Made by a program: the position numbers and the translations under genes. Positions 24,855 through 37,550 of a stretch of 64,000 bases of DNA are shown here, in pieces (the stretch's first letter is position 1; each line of letters opens with the position of its first letter). Below the pieces are notes generated by a model. It made no database searches and was not told where the DNA came from. It saw nothing but the letters and a program-made list of their open reading frames with translations. Origin of the DNA: Paramecium pentaurelia (lineage: Eukaryota > Ciliophora > Oligohymenophorea > Peniculida > Parameciidae); NCBI GenBank assembly GCA_905183005.1, contig CAJJDO010000016.1, forward strand, positions 317,949 through 381,948, in the 5' to 3' direction.

Positions 24855-25067
24855 TTTAAATAATTTATATTAATGAGTAATTAAAAATAAAAATATTACT
24901 TTCATTTTATTCATCATTAGTACCAATCTTAACATAACATATCTCTAATATTTTATTTGAATAGAATTTAATTTAAAAATACATAACTATTTTAATTATA
25001 ACTTTATTATTAATTTTATCATATTATATAACAAGAGAGTCTATAAAATTTAATTCCTTAATAGCAA

Positions 25068-25458
25068 ATGTATAGATATTCTTATCCTTCTAATCATAAT
25101 CCAAATTAATTAAACCGTATCTATCTAAAGATGGAAAGTATGAACTTTATAATAGTAAAGGTGAATAATATAAGTTAAATAAGTCAAAGGACTTCATTCA
25201 CATAAAGGTTAATCAAGTTCTTTAGAAAGGCCATTGGGTCAAAATGTCTTGCTTTTCCTTAGATTCCAATAAACCAGATAGTATTATGATTAGATTAAGT
25301 AATACCGAAACAAAAGAATCTTATTAATTATCTGAAGGTAGTGATTAAAAATATGGTTATTTATAAAATATTAATATCCTCCTTCTTTGAAACCTCCTAT
25401 TCCAGAGGATAATGAAAAATTTAAAGATAGTTTAAAATCAAGAATGATGTATTTGTGA
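25068..25458 (+). pseudogene. Broken gene with two frame breaks
   Basis: Three protein-like pieces in different frames lie end to end: MYRYSYPSNHNPNQLN, then YLSKDGKYELYNSKGEQYKL through IHIKVNQVLQKGHWVKMSCF to LSEGSDQKYGYLQ, then YPPSLKPPIPEDNEKFKDSL to a TGA. Both joins need the same shift and no intron of normal size explains them. The middle part looks like a compact globular domain, but I do not recognise it. Likely a decayed duplicate; a sequencing indel at each junction is the alternative. Confidence 0.5.
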
Positions 25459-25621
25459 ATTAAAAAAAATGATTTAACATAAAAATATCTAATAATATTA
25501 TAATTCCATATATATTTCAAATTAATTGTTAGAAATGATGAAATTTTTCTTGGTCTTTGGAATCTTATTATTGATTTCAAAATGTATTTAAAAGTCTAAA
25601 TATATTTGTTATTTTAAATAA

Positions 25622-27892
25622 ATGAATAATAATCCTTCAAAAATCCGGAAAACTATTTCTAATTATACTTATGACTAAAATGATTTAATTGGTTCTGGTT
25701 ACTCATCAAAAGTTTATAAAGGAATGAATACAAAAAACAATACAGTTGTAGCAATTAAAGTTATAAGTTTTCAATAATTAATCACTCCAATTTCTAAAAG
25801 TTTACTAAAAAATGAAATTCATGTATTGAGCTTGATTGATCATTTTAATATAATGAAAATTTATGATACATTTGAAACCTAAAATAATAGATATTTGATT
25901 TGTGAATATTGTAATGAAGGTGATTTGGCTGAAATTTTAGAATCAACAAAATTCACAGAAACATAATCTTTAGAAGTATTCTCATAAATTGCATAGGGAA
26001 TTAAAGCATTACATGATAAAAGTAACACCTTTATGGTAAATTTATTAGAAATAATACATAGAGATATTAAGCCAGCCAATATATTGAAATCTAATGGTTA
26101 CTATAAATTAGCTGATTTTGGTTTTGCAGTCATTGAGAACTAATACGAGAGCATCATAAAGAAATTCAATGTAGGCACTCCAATGTATATGGCTCCTGAA
26201 ACAGTGTAAAATAATGTATATTCAGAAAAATCAGATATATGGGCTTTAGGAATAGTATTATTTTAAATGATATATCATGAATTACCTTAGTTTTCTAAAT
26301 AAGAACATGATTTAAACAAGAAACATTAATTTTTAATCAATAAAATAAAAAATGACACAGAAACGTCTCTTAAGACTAAAGAATTAATGCTTAATATGCT
26401 TAATTTTGATCCAGAAAAACGAATCTCCATAAATGAAGTTATTGCAAATATGTCAATACAATCTAAAAAAATATAAACTCATTAACATCAAAGCATTTCA
26501 TGTAGATCAATTAAAACTAGTACTATATCTCAAGAATTATAATAATCAAGATAATAATTAAATGAATAAATATCAAATAATTAAATATTTTAAACTTAAT
26601 CAGAAGATCCAATTGAAAATTAACTTAAGCAGCCATAAATGTATAAGTCATAAGAATTGAATGTCTTATAGAATGTGGATACAAAAAAAGTTATAAAAAT
26701 AAATTAAATTGCTGATCTTTTAGATGTTAAAGAAAAACTTTATGATTTAACCAATTAAAACTCATTAAATTAGAATCCAATTCAAGAATAAGTAATAAAA
26801 GTTTCTTATACAGAAAAAATAGACAAAATTCAAAAACAGTTTCAATAATCACCTATCAAATTTTAATCAATTGAATCCAAACTTAAAACATAAAAATCTT
26901 TTGAATTATTAGAAATTTCAAATCAAGAAAAAGAAAAGATATCTCCAATTATCAATAAACCTATTATTATATAACATGAATTCAATAATTTACAAAATAC
27001 TATTACTAAAAATGGTCATTCTGGAGAAGAAAGTGAATGTATTTAACATAGTAATTAGAATACCACCAATGACACCATAAAACATAATTAATTTTCAAAT
27101 TGTTAATAAATTTTATCAGAAAAACAATAAACACTAAATATTTAATAAAATTTATCAAAACCATCATATTCTATTCAAAACAACAATTCTATCTAATAAA
27201 AGAAATCACCTGTTAGAATTGTTCAATCATAATAACATATTATCACTCCACCTTTTAAATCTTCTGGTGTTAGTTTATCAAGAAATTCTTAAGATAATAA
27301 AAAAAATTATTTTTTTCAAACAAATACATCTTAATAATTGAATTAATATGCATCTTAGACAAAATAAATCTCAAATGTAATAACTGAGAAATTCACAAGT
27401 GATTTTACTTGCAATTATTAAGATGATAAAGTGGAATCATTATCTGCAACAATAAGACCTACTTATAAATTTTTATATTTCTTAAACAATGTTATTAAAT
27501 AATTTGATTGCATTAATACAGAAGATAAATAAAAATGCTATTTTTTAATTAGAAAACTAATAGGAATTAAAGCTACTTATATTTAGAATTATTGTCCATC
27601 TATTAAATAAGAAATAATTAAAAGTTGGATCGATAGTTTCTTAAATTTTTATTCTAAAGTTGAATCTGTATTTTATATATCTCCTGATAAATAATTTGAG
27701 TAATTTTTCAATAAAGATTTATCTGAATTTACACTCAGTTTCTCTTAATTATTATTACATTATTTGAGAAGAATCAATATAATTAAATTACAAAAAGAGT
27801 TCCAAATAATATCAGAAATATTAATAGAAAATCAAAAATAGTATAATGATCCTATTTTATTTGCCAGAAGATGGGAAAACGATTAACTTTGA
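25622..27892 (+). CDS. Serine/threonine protein kinase, ULK/ATG1-like catalytic domain
   Basis: 747 aa with one 27-nt in-frame, stop-free intron (26022-26048); removing it restores LHDKKIIHRDIKPANIL. Kinase domain about residues 18-280: Gly loop LIGSGYSSKVYKG, Lys46 in VVAIKVI, HRDIKPAN (His137-Asp139), DFG at 156-158, and VGTPMYMAPE. The remaining 450 residues are a Gln/Asn/Ser-rich linker and then a folded C-terminal helical region (about 610-747, ATYIQNYCPSIKQEIIKSW) as in ULK-type kinases with a C-terminal targeting domain. All catalytic residues are present, so it should be active. Many ULK-like paralogues exist in Paramecium, so a direct autophagy role is not assured. Confidence 0.88.
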
Positions 27893-28351
27893 TCTTTATT
27901 TCTAATTTATATTAATATAATATATAAAAAACTCATTTACTAAGTATTTTTAAGTTAGATATTTGTTGATAACTGTATAATTAACTAATATATTTTATGA
28001 TATTAAAAATGAAGTTAAAATAGATAATATATAATATAAAAAATTATATGTTTCATAACTTAAAATATCAAATTACTTAGTTCAACACAGTATGATTTTA
28101 TTTTATTTGAAGTTAATAATATTGAATTATCTAACAGAATTCCTTTGGATAAACAATAGATATAGGATATTATAAATAAACACGAAAATTGAAACGAATT
28201 TGATGTTCACAGAGAATGATAATAATTGGGATAATTTTATAGGAAGAACTGGCTACATGAATTTAGTTTAGAATACAAATATAATTAGATTAATGAAAAT
28301 TATATGTATTTATCGTTTTATTTTAATAATTTATATTTATTATACAATTAG
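27893..28351. other. Intergenic region with a possible decayed fragment
   Basis: About 28083-28310 on the plus strand reads as protein-like (YDFILFEVNNIELSNRIPLD, then NWLHEFSLEYKYNQINENY) but has TGA codons inside and no start. Probably the remnant of a lost gene. The rest is AT-rich promoter-like sequence. Confidence 0.35.
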
Positions 28352-29883
28352 ATGGGAAATTGTTATGATTCAAGAAAGAATACAGTAATTTTAGCATTTG
28401 ATTAAACTGAATATACTCAGTTGAATTAATAATTTCAATATTACTGTGAATTAAGTAGTGAGTAATAATATAAATATTATTAGAACTCGTGATATTAAAT
28501 AACTTAATTAGAGATCCTTTGAAGATATATTTTCAGAAAATCCTACATTTGGAATTAAACTATTTAAGTTCCTGGAATTGTATTCTGGAAGTGATGGGTT
28601 TGTGAAGAAAGAACCATTGTTTGAATTCTGTAATGTTAAAATATTACTTACATTATAGTGGAGTTATTAGTGAAGGATGTTTAAACCTCAGTTCCAGCAT
28701 TCAAGAATTTAGAAAGGTTTGAATTGATGTCTTTGATTACTTTGCAAAACTATAGATATGTTAAATCAAAAGAAGAGTTGGCTTAATTGTAATTAACCTA
28801 TCTTGATACTCTAAGTGTGATTAAAGTATATCAAAATACTTCTATAATTTTAGGATATTATTAAAATGTATTAAAATAACCAAAAGAATACACCAACTAA
28901 TGAGAAATACATAAAATCATTAGTAGATTAAGTATATAGTATTTATTTAATTCTAAATTTAGAAAATGAGTCAGGTTCATTCTCTTGGATATAATTGATG
29001 GACTTCATTTCTAAATAAATGCCAGGAACAAAATATCTAATAAAAAAATATTTTTAAGCCAAATTTATGGGAAAATAATTTAATGTAATTAAATTAATTA
29101 CTTTTCTAATTAGAATACTATTCCAGTTGTTAATACTCCATCATATTTTGTAACTGATGAATTGTTTTTCTAATTATTATTAAGTACATAATCTGTACTT
29201 ACTGATTGCAATTAATTAACTTTGTTATATTCAAGTGTTGCTCATTAAGGTGGTTTTAATTAAATGGTTTAATCACTTAAAGGTACTATTAATATTATTG
29301 TTAATATTTAGATTGTAAATTACCTACAATTATGTTTTTTTAACATGAAGAAAAATATGAATAGAAGATTAAATAATAGATATTTGGAGCTCTTACAAAT
29401 CTTAGATGGTATGATACAAAATAGTATTTTGGAACCAAGAAGGATTGCATTTTTAGTCTCTATCCTTATTTTAAGATATATAGATCCAAAAGAAAAGGAG
29501 AATAAAATTATTGTTTTTTAGATTCTAATAAAGGAATTGGTTTTGGTGGTAAAAATGGTGAGGGATGTAGAATTTGGATTGATAAAAATTTATAGAATTC
29601 ATATTGTACTCAAACAGATGATTCTTATGAAAATGGACCTCTAATATTACCTTATGTTAAGAAATTGTAAATTAATATTATTGAAATATGGGCTATTCAA
29701 CATCCTACTGATGAAAATGATGAAAATTTTGATATAAAAATAGATCTAAAAGATCCATTATTGTAATAATAATCAGATGAAGTGTAATATCCAAATTCTA
29801 ATGCTGATTTTTATTGGGTTTCACAATAGAAAACAGAATAGAGAAATTCAGGATTTTATTGGGAAAATAATAATGTAAGTTGA
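28352..29883 (+). CDS. TLDc-domain protein with N-myristoylation signal
   Basis: 464 aa after five introns (28462-28483, 28630-28658, 28826-28853, 29085-29113, 29283-29311). It starts MGNCYDSRK: Gly2 and Cys4 suggest myristoyl/palmitoyl anchoring. The middle is helical. The C-terminal about 200 residues are a TLDc domain: LLYSSVAHQGGF, IFGALTNLRWYDTKQYFGT, FSLYPYFKIYRS, IGFGGKNGEGCRIWIDKNL and INIIEIWAI. TLDc proteins act in oxidative-stress resistance and, in several lineages, bind and regulate the V-ATPase. Which applies is not visible here. It ends three residues after a Trp-rich motif (SGFYWENNN). Confidence 0.88.
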
Positions 29884-29943
29884 TAAATTATATATATATT
29901 TATTATAAATTGCCGCATAAATTATTTGAATTTAAAAAGTTTT

Positions 29944-32900
29944 ATGAACGAGCTTAGTGAATATCCCAGTATTTAAGTATGATTAACTTATATTATAGTT
30001 TGATAATAGTCTTTATAATTCACTCAAAACTAAGGATAGTAGATTGATACTTAGATAAATGAGATCAGCTATTGAAGAATTTAATCATAATAAACAATTT
30101 GATAGTGAAACTTTTACTATCCTTTACTATGGTGTGTAATAAGTATTTATCAGTTTTATGATTTATAGTTGTAAAAAGATGATATCTTGGAGTTTTTAGA
30201 GAAAGAGATTCTAAAGAGACTTGATGTTTTAGAATTTGAGATTTTATAAATGAAATTTTTATAGGCAACTTTAGATGATTAAAATAGAAATAGGAAAGAA
30301 CATTTGTATTAATTATAAAAAGAAATATTATTATCATTTGGCTTATATGATAAACATCATTAAATGGGAATAGAAACAATATTATAATTTTATAAAACAA
30401 AAATAAAAGATAATGATGTTAAACAATATTTATAAAATTAATTTAAGAAAATGATTAGAAAAGAGAATCTTCATAATTATATTAAAAATAGATTAATATA
30501 AATAATATTTAATTCAGAAGATTGTGATTAATAAATTTCAGATTTACTAATATATTGTGAAAATATTGCTTTTATAATTTAATTCATTACAATTCTAGCA
30601 TAAAATAGTTTAGAAATATTATAAAATGAAAGTAATTCATTAAAATAAGTATCAAAAGTACTTGAAAGAGTAAGTGCTCAAAAACCAAATTTATTTAATT
30701 AAAATTTACCTGTTTTTATATAATTTTACGATAGTGAAGTAACTTATGAATTTATCAATAGAGTTATTGTCTTAGAAATGCTATTAATACAATAATCACA
30801 AATATTTTAACTGAACATTTAAATCCATCTAAAGAAGAATAAGATGTAGAAATAAAAGAAACCTAATTAAATTAAAGACTATTTCTTATTTAAAAATTGA
30901 CATCTAGAATTATAGATAAAAATGCATATGCTAGAGTTCACACTTTAAAGATGTTAAGAGTTGTTTGTTCATAAAATTTAATCCCTCCAAATGTTTAACT
31001 TATGATGTTTCCATTAGTTATTGCAAGAGTTTAAGATGTTTCTTCAATGGTGAGAAAAGCTGCTTTGGCATTTATTAAATAAATTACAAAGTATAATATC
31101 AAAATATATAGAATTTAACTAGATATATGAAAAACCTATTTGTTGATGGGTTATAAATGTAAAATTTTATGAAAATTGCTGAAATCAAAGAGTAAAATGA
31201 ATATTTAGGAAATGAAATTCATAAAACTTTAATAGCTATTGATTAAATATTAGAAGATAAAGCAAATGCATAAACTGAAGCAGAATTCAAAGAATTGGAA
31301 GATGAAGAAAATCTAGTTGTCTCTAATTTAAGAGAGAAGAAAAAATTACAATCAGTTTTTATTTAATATTAAGAATTTATGGAGTTATTATAAAAATTAT
31401 TGCCTAATATTGAATTACTATTAAATAGCAAATGCATTACTGATATTTATAAAGCTATTTCTCTAATTAGTTTTTTATTTAAATAAAAAATAGAAAATAC
31501 AGATGTTGGAATCATGAAAATGTTAATACATTCTAATAATCCATAAATAGTGAATAAATTAGCTAAAAAATTTTATATCCTCTTTATAGAAAATGATAAT
31601 TAGTAGATTCCAATTAATAATCTTATACATTTATTGAAAATTTCATCATCAAAAGAGTAAATCTATCTTGAAGAACTTATTCGATATATGATCAAATAGA
31701 AAATGATACCAGAATCTATTATAGAAATAATTTGGACAAATTTTATGAGAACTTATTCTACAAATTAACATGAATAATTGAATTAATATTCTAAACTTGT
31801 TAGAATTACTTTTGGTTAGCAATCCAATCTTTTAACTAAAATTAAATTAGATTAAATTAACAAAATAATTGAAGGATAGAAAAAAGAAATTAATTGGGTT
31901 ACTGTTATTGAATTAGCAAAATTAATATATTACTTAGAAGATAAAATAATTGTTAAAAAATATTTTTAATAATTCTCATTAATTTTATATTTTTATTTTG
32001 GAACACCTAATAATTTATGGTTTGTTGCTTGTTAAGAGGTTTTAAATTTGATTTAATTTTTGCCTGTTCCAGAGAATATTTATGATTACATAATTAAAAA
32101 GTTTAGTTTCAAAATATTTGCTATGGGAATGACACCTCAAAAAAAGTAAATATTATTATTAAATTAATAGTACTTAAGACTTTCTAGAAGAGGAATCAAC
32201 TTTAGTATTTAATAATTAATGTACATAACTTAGTTAATTATTATTTATTGTTGGCTAATCTGCTTTGGCAATCATTCTTCATATTGATGAAATTGAAAAT
32301 CAATTAACAAATTTAAGAAATGTTGAGGAAGCAAAAGAAAATGAATTAGATAAAATTTAGGGTGGTTGTGAAGAAGAATACGAATATAATAGTGTATATT
32401 TGTAGAATTTATGCAAATATAGTATTATTTATAAATATCAAAAGATGTTATATAAAAAGGATTTTACTAAAATTATGTTCCAATAATACTAGAGATATTA
32501 GCTGAAATAGAAGAGGATAATTTATAATTGACAATACTACATAAATCTGCAGGTCTTTGTCTGTGCAAATTTATGTGTTTATCAGAATAATTTTGCGAAG
32601 AAAATATAGAAAAGGTTTTTAAATTAATTTAAAATTCTAATTCAGATGGAATCTTTAAGAATAATTTAATAGTAGCAATTGGAGATTTATTACACAGATG
32701 GCCAAATACAGTTACATCATATTGTAGATAACTCTTTGATGGATTAAGCAATTAAGACTTTATAGTTAAATAAACTTCATTAAATATGTTATCACATTTA
32801 ATATTAAATGATATGATTAAAATCAAAAGAGAAATTACTGATATAGCTTTATTATTAACTGATCATGATGAAAATATTTAATAATCAGCAAAAAGATTCT

Positions 32901-33465
32901 TTTTTCAATTATAGAAAAAAGATTCAAGAAGAATCTTAAATAGTTTACCTGATATAATCTTTAGTATGTCAAATGAGGAGAGCCATGAAAAATACAAATC
33001 ATTTCTCATTAATACTTTAAAATACTTAGATAAATAGAATGAATAATTAGTTGAAAAACTTTTGAGAAGATTAAAAGAGAATATAAATGATTTTGAAGTT
33101 TATAATATAGTGTATACTTTGTCTAAATTATAAATGAAGGAATCTTTAGCAAGAAAATTTTATGAATGTTATCCATATTATCAAGAAAGATTAGAAAATC
33201 CGTAAATCAAAGAGTATTTCTAAGTTATTATCTAAAAAGTATATATTAATTTTATAATTAGTTAATGAAATGTGGATTAAATTAAGAAAATAAATAAATT
33301 CTATTGGAATTTGAGGAGCTACTAAATAGAGGTGAAACCAAACGTAGAGTACTAGGATCTAAAAACAAATCCTAAAAATCAACTAGGTCTCATACAAATT
33401 CGCAAAGATCAATTGGATATTCAAATATCTTAGATTAATTGTATACTTAATCTACTGAATTCTGA
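29944..33465 (+). CDS. Condensin complex subunit 1 (CAP-D2/Cnd1 family)
   Basis: 1115 aa after seven introns (29977-29998, 30143-30168, 30739-30761, 31091-31122, 32146-32170, 32422-32444, 33239-33261). Non-SMC HEAT-repeat subunit of condensin, which compacts chromosomes. Recognition: ESYCLRNAINTIITNILTEH, then DKNAYARVHTLKMLRVVCSQ, PLVIARVQDVSSMVRKAALA and the Cnd1 block FYQNYVPIILEILAEIEEDN, LCKFMCLSEQFCEENIEKVF, NLIVAIGDLLHRWPNTVTSY. The C-terminal tail is Lys/Arg/Ser-rich (ETKRRVLGSKNKSQKSTRSH), like the regulated tail of CAP-D2. Several splice junctions are fixed only by these conserved motifs. It could serve the micronucleus, the macronucleus, or both. Confidence 0.9.
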
Positions 33466-33588
33466 TTTTGAATTTGTTTTATTATTATTTTTTGTTTCAT
33501 AAATACTTAATTAATTCTACTCTATTAAATAGCATTATATAATACTTCCTTTAAAATCATACATTATTTAGTTAAATTAATAAAGAAA

Positions 33589-33921
33589 ATGAATAAATTC
33601 TTAATCAATATATTTACATTATTTTCATTTATAATTTCTTTTTTCTATTATCAATATATATTAAGGTAAGATTATTTGAAGTTTTCAAAAAATAGGATTT
33701 GAAATTCTCTAAATTTTGCTAGTTTGCTAAAATTAGCTTTAATTTGTTCAAATTTCAATTACTATCAGATTAACACAACACAATTTTAAAAGTAAAAACA
33801 GACCGCAGTATTTAAACAAAATGTTAACCATCATTTCAAGATGATTAATTATGCCTTTACATAACTAAAAGCTAGAACCAGAATAGTAGATAAGTTAAAT
33901 ATCTGCTTATTCTAAACTTGA
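33589..33921 (+). pseudogene. Uncertain short ORF with signal-peptide-like start and one TGA
   Basis: 111-codon frame: MNKFLINIFTLFSFIISFFY is a strongly hydrophobic N-terminus resembling a signal peptide or anchor. It continues with a TGA at about codon 38 and then protein-like sequence (VNHHFKMINYAFTQLKARTR). A GT...AG segment exists around the stop but does not remove it. A small secreted-protein remnant, or chance. Confidence 0.3.
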
Positions 33922-34055
33922 AATTTTTTTGAAACTAAAGTAATTCTAAACTTTAATAATTACAATTGTTATTATTAGAATATTAACATAATGTTGTTTT
34001 TCCTATATAATACATATACATTTTTGGTTTGATAAAAATTTATATCTAAACTAAT

Positions 34056-34797
34056 ATGATTGTGGAGGAAAAAGAAATAATTAATATTTATAACCAAATC
34101 AAATAAATTATAAAAATGATAACTCCTCAAGAATAACTTGATATTAGTAAGTTTTTTTGCTATAATAAGTTATTAAATAGATTACAAAATCCTTATAAGG
34201 AAAATCTTAAACAACTATTAGAACTTTAGGTAAAACTTTCAGGGGATTTGAGTCTTTTGATAAAAATAATAAAATTGATAAAGATGAATTTCTAATTGGT
34301 TTAAAATAAAATGGAATAGTTTTAACAAAATTCTAAACAGACGTAAATAGTTTATTTTCCTTATAGTTTTTATTAAATTATCTAGATAGAAACAGAGATA
34401 GATCAATAAATATTGCTGAATTTTTTTATTTAATAAGAGTAAAAAAATAAATTGATAAATAGGGAACACCCAATGAGAACCGAATGTAAGTAATAGTCTA
34501 AGCATTCAAGAAATTTGATAAGGATAATTTAGGTTATATCATGGCTGATGATTTCAAAGGAATTTTCAATGCAAAAAATCATCCAAAAGTTATAAGAGGA
34601 GAACTGACTGAAGATTAAGCTTATATTGAATTATTGCAGTATTTTAAGGAAGGAAATAAATCTGGCCTTATAACTTTAGATGTATTAATGTAAATTAAAC
34701 TTAGGAATGGAAAGAATACTATGCTGCAGTTAGTGCTGATATTGAATTAGATGAGAATTTTATAACATTAATTAAAGAAACATGGAGACTAAAATGA
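34056..34797 (+). CDS. Calcyphosin-like EF-hand protein
   Basis: Introns 34147-34169 (ends AAG) and 34682-34704 are required; 34343-34366 (24 nt, in frame, stop-free) is probably an intron, giving 223 aa (231 if retained). EF-hand-like loops: DKNNKIDKDEFL, DRNRDRSINIAEF (next to YLIR) and DKDNLGYIMADDF. The C-terminus LDEWKEYYAAVSADIELDEN followed by TWRLK matches the calcyphosin ending (FEDYYEGLS...DDEDFVNILRNPW). Calcyphosins are calcium sensors abundant in ciliated cells. Splicing of the 24-nt intron places LTKFQTDFLLNYLDRNRD in the usual helix-loop spacing. Confidence 0.85.
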
Positions 34798-34835
34798 TTT
34801 ATTTATAAATAAGTATCACAAATACATTACAAATC

Positions 34836-34967
34836 TCAAAGTTTAGATTCATTATTTTTATGTTCCTCATCTTTTACATTTTATTATTATTCTTATTATT
34901 CTTATTCTTATTATTATTATTCTTATTATTATTCTTATTATTATTATTATTCTTATTATTATTATTC

Positions 34968-34999
<32 letters not shown>

Positions 35000-36874
35000 C
35001 TTATTCTAATACTTATTATTATAATAATACTTATTCTTATTATTATTCTTATTATACTTATTATTATTCTAATACTTATTATTATAGTAATGTTTATTGA
35101 TATTCTTATTCTTATTATTATTATACTTCTTATTCTTATTATACTTATTATTCTTTTTATTATTCTTCTTATTATTCTTATTCTAATTGTTCTTGCTATT
35201 ATACATTATTTTCATTCTCATTTTCCTATTACATTTCAACATCAGCATCAAGATTCTTGATTTCCAATTATATGTGATTATCAGATTCTGAACTTGACTT
35301 ATTATCCAATTTTTCAAGTCTACGTAATCTTTCATGAGATCTTGATCTTGATCGTGACGACCTAATTTAATATCTAATATACTTTTTTTAAGTTTTCTTT
35401 GATTTTACACTGACCTTATATATCAATGGTTTGATTGATGCTGGATTAATTTCACCTTATGCAATCTTGGTATCATTTTTAATCGGATAAACAATTAGAT
35501 ATATCCAACCGTTCTAATAATGTGATGTTACTTCATTTATTTATAGTTTTTCTATATTTGATATTCCTTCTTCCAACCAAATATTGTCTTCAGGTTATCT
35601 TAAAATTTATTAGTTTTAAGAATTTTAAATCAAAAGAACAGGCTTATCATCTGATGAAAACAATTGAACTTCTAATTCTATTTTATTATGATTCTTAATA
35701 TTCATTCCTTTCATGTCTTTGAGAGCAATATCTAAATTAAAGTTCTTGTCTTTGAATAAGGGTTATTCTAAATCATTTGTCAACACTAATTAATATTGGA
35801 AATCACTTTAATTATATTATAAAGACTTCAATAAAATATTGTTTTATGTCATTTCTTAATTTGGTATTGACTCTAAAAATAAATATTTTTTTAATACATC
35901 TACTCATAAAATCATCTGCTTAACCATTATCAAATTTCTATTCAACTATTTTTTATAGATTAGTTATTTCATCTAATATCTATGTAATAGTATTTTCCAA
36001 ATTTGCATTCTTATTCTTGAAATCCAATAGCATCTAATTTTACATCACAAACATATTTAAGATTTTAAGTTAAAATTCATTGACAACCTAAGAAAATCCT
36101 ATTTATTTATATAAAAAATAAATTACCTTATTCCAAATTTGATTGAGCTGCATTATTATTATTTTAGGTTGATTATCCTTAGGATTGTTATAATTATTAT
36201 TATTAAGGAGCTTATTATTATTATAACTGCTGCTATTATGGTTAGTGTTATTATTAAGCTTAGTGTTGTTATTATAATGATTGCTATTGTGGAGGCATTA
36301 ATTAATTTTGATTCAACTGCTATTGCATAGGAGGCTGTTATTTGAATTAAAAATCAAATGGAGGAGGCATTTAACCTAGAGGTCCTTATGGCATTGGACC
36401 CATCCCAGGTAATTACATGCCACCTGGTCCCATAGCACTCATTCCTCCCATTCCTCCCATTCCACCCATTCCACCCATTCCTCCCATTCCACCCATTGGT
36501 GGAGGTCCCATAGGTCCAGATCCCATAGGTCCTTATGGCATTTATCCAGGCCCTAATGGAGGCATTCCAAAACCTGGAGGTAAACCCATAGGCATGGGAG
36601 GCATGTTTTGCAAACCTTATGCAATACCATTCATATTCATTCCACTTTAATTAGGTGGAAGTGAATTCATTTAAAGTGCCTAGTCATGGACGAACTATTC
36701 AGGAAATTGATATTTTTGATTTGAAGGTGGTGCCATCATTGGTTAAGGAAAAGGAGGTCCCCAACAAGGATAATAAGGTGCATTTGGCACTTAAAGCATT
36801 CTACCATATGGATCAGGTCCTGCCATTTATTAGAACATTTAGTATAATCTCTACTGTTCATCATTAGGATTCAT
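34836..36874 (-). CDS. Met/Gly/Pro- and Gln-rich protein with long polyglutamine tail
   Basis: 661 aa after introns 36099-36126 (28 nt) and 35873-35897 (25 nt). The N-terminus is Pro/Met/Gly-rich with a run of GGM/MGG tripeptides (around 36440-36500) and then poly-Gln. The middle holds a coiled-coil (QVVNEFQLKILNMFVMQNQM) and a compact domain (NLDIALKDMKGMNIKNHNKI; EVTSHYQNGWIYLIVYPIKN), then an Arg-Ser run (RSSRSRSRSHERLRRLEK). The last about 110 residues are almost only Gln, with Glu and Val, coded by TAA/TAG. An RS stretch and PGM/Q-rich segments suggest an RNA-processing or condensate-forming nuclear protein, which is inference. No enzyme motif. Confidence 0.8.
34875..35200. repeat. TTA/TTC microsatellite coding polyglutamine on the minus strand
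   Basis: About 325 bp made almost only of TTA, TTC, TAC and CTA trinucleotides on the plus strand. On the minus strand these are TAA (Gln), GAA (Glu), GTA (Val) and TAG (Gln). It lies wholly inside the gene above, and its length keeps the frame. Confidence 0.9.
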
Positions 36875-37550
36875 TTATAAGTTAAATAAATTATTATGTC
36901 AAAGAAGTTAAATTTGCTGCCTCATCAAATAAAATATCTCCTTTATATTCATCCCATCATTAGCAATTATTAATGTAATGTAAGAATGTAAATGAAGAGT
37001 AGAGTAAAATTTTTAATTTTTTTTTAATAGAGATATTTAAAAAGTAAATGACAATTAAAGGATATTAATTTTTAGAAAAATTATTGGTTGAAAATATGAT
37101 GTGTAGAAGGTAATTTTTTGTAAATTAAATTTATTAGCAAATTATATTTAATCAATAACACTTATTGAATGATTTAGATTTAGTATAGGTATATATTTTT
37201 ATTATATGAAACCTTTTTATATAATTAAAGGATGAAATTGGTTTCTGTATATAAACGCTTAAGTTGAATTTTTATATTTATTATTTCTAATGCTTTCATA
37301 ATTGGATTCAAATCATAAATCATTTTATTTATGAATCAATAATAAATGGATTATTCTTATTTTGAATATATATTTCTGATAACAAAAAAGAGGGTAGAAA
37401 TTAATTAATTAAGAAAATTAAAAAGGAAATTCTGAAAAGAAGTGCAAATATTTTTATTTAGTATAGGCAAACAACATTTAGAAAACATAAAATAGAGTAT
37501 TTTATAGTCTATCTTTATATTAGAAAAGAAATTAACATTATAATTGCATA
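36875..37550. other. AT-rich intergenic region, nothing recognised
   Basis: About 680 bp between divergent genes. Only very short frames; no RNA-gene or repeat structure noticed. It presumably holds both promoters. Confidence 0.5.

Noticed and set aside
20048..30400. Hydrophobic minus-strand frames at 20048-20302 and 30065-30400 resembling membrane proteins
   Set aside because: They are antisense to the UBR4-type and condensin genes. AT-rich antisense frames look hydrophobic by composition.
34875..35200. CRISPR-like or satellite array
   Set aside because: It is an irregular trinucleotide microsatellite inside an open frame, without unique spacers.
36417..36650. Proline-rich 77-codon plus-strand frame (PIPPIPP repeats)
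   Set aside because: It is the antisense of the Met/Gly repeats of the minus-strand gene at 34836-36874, which has the better gene structure.
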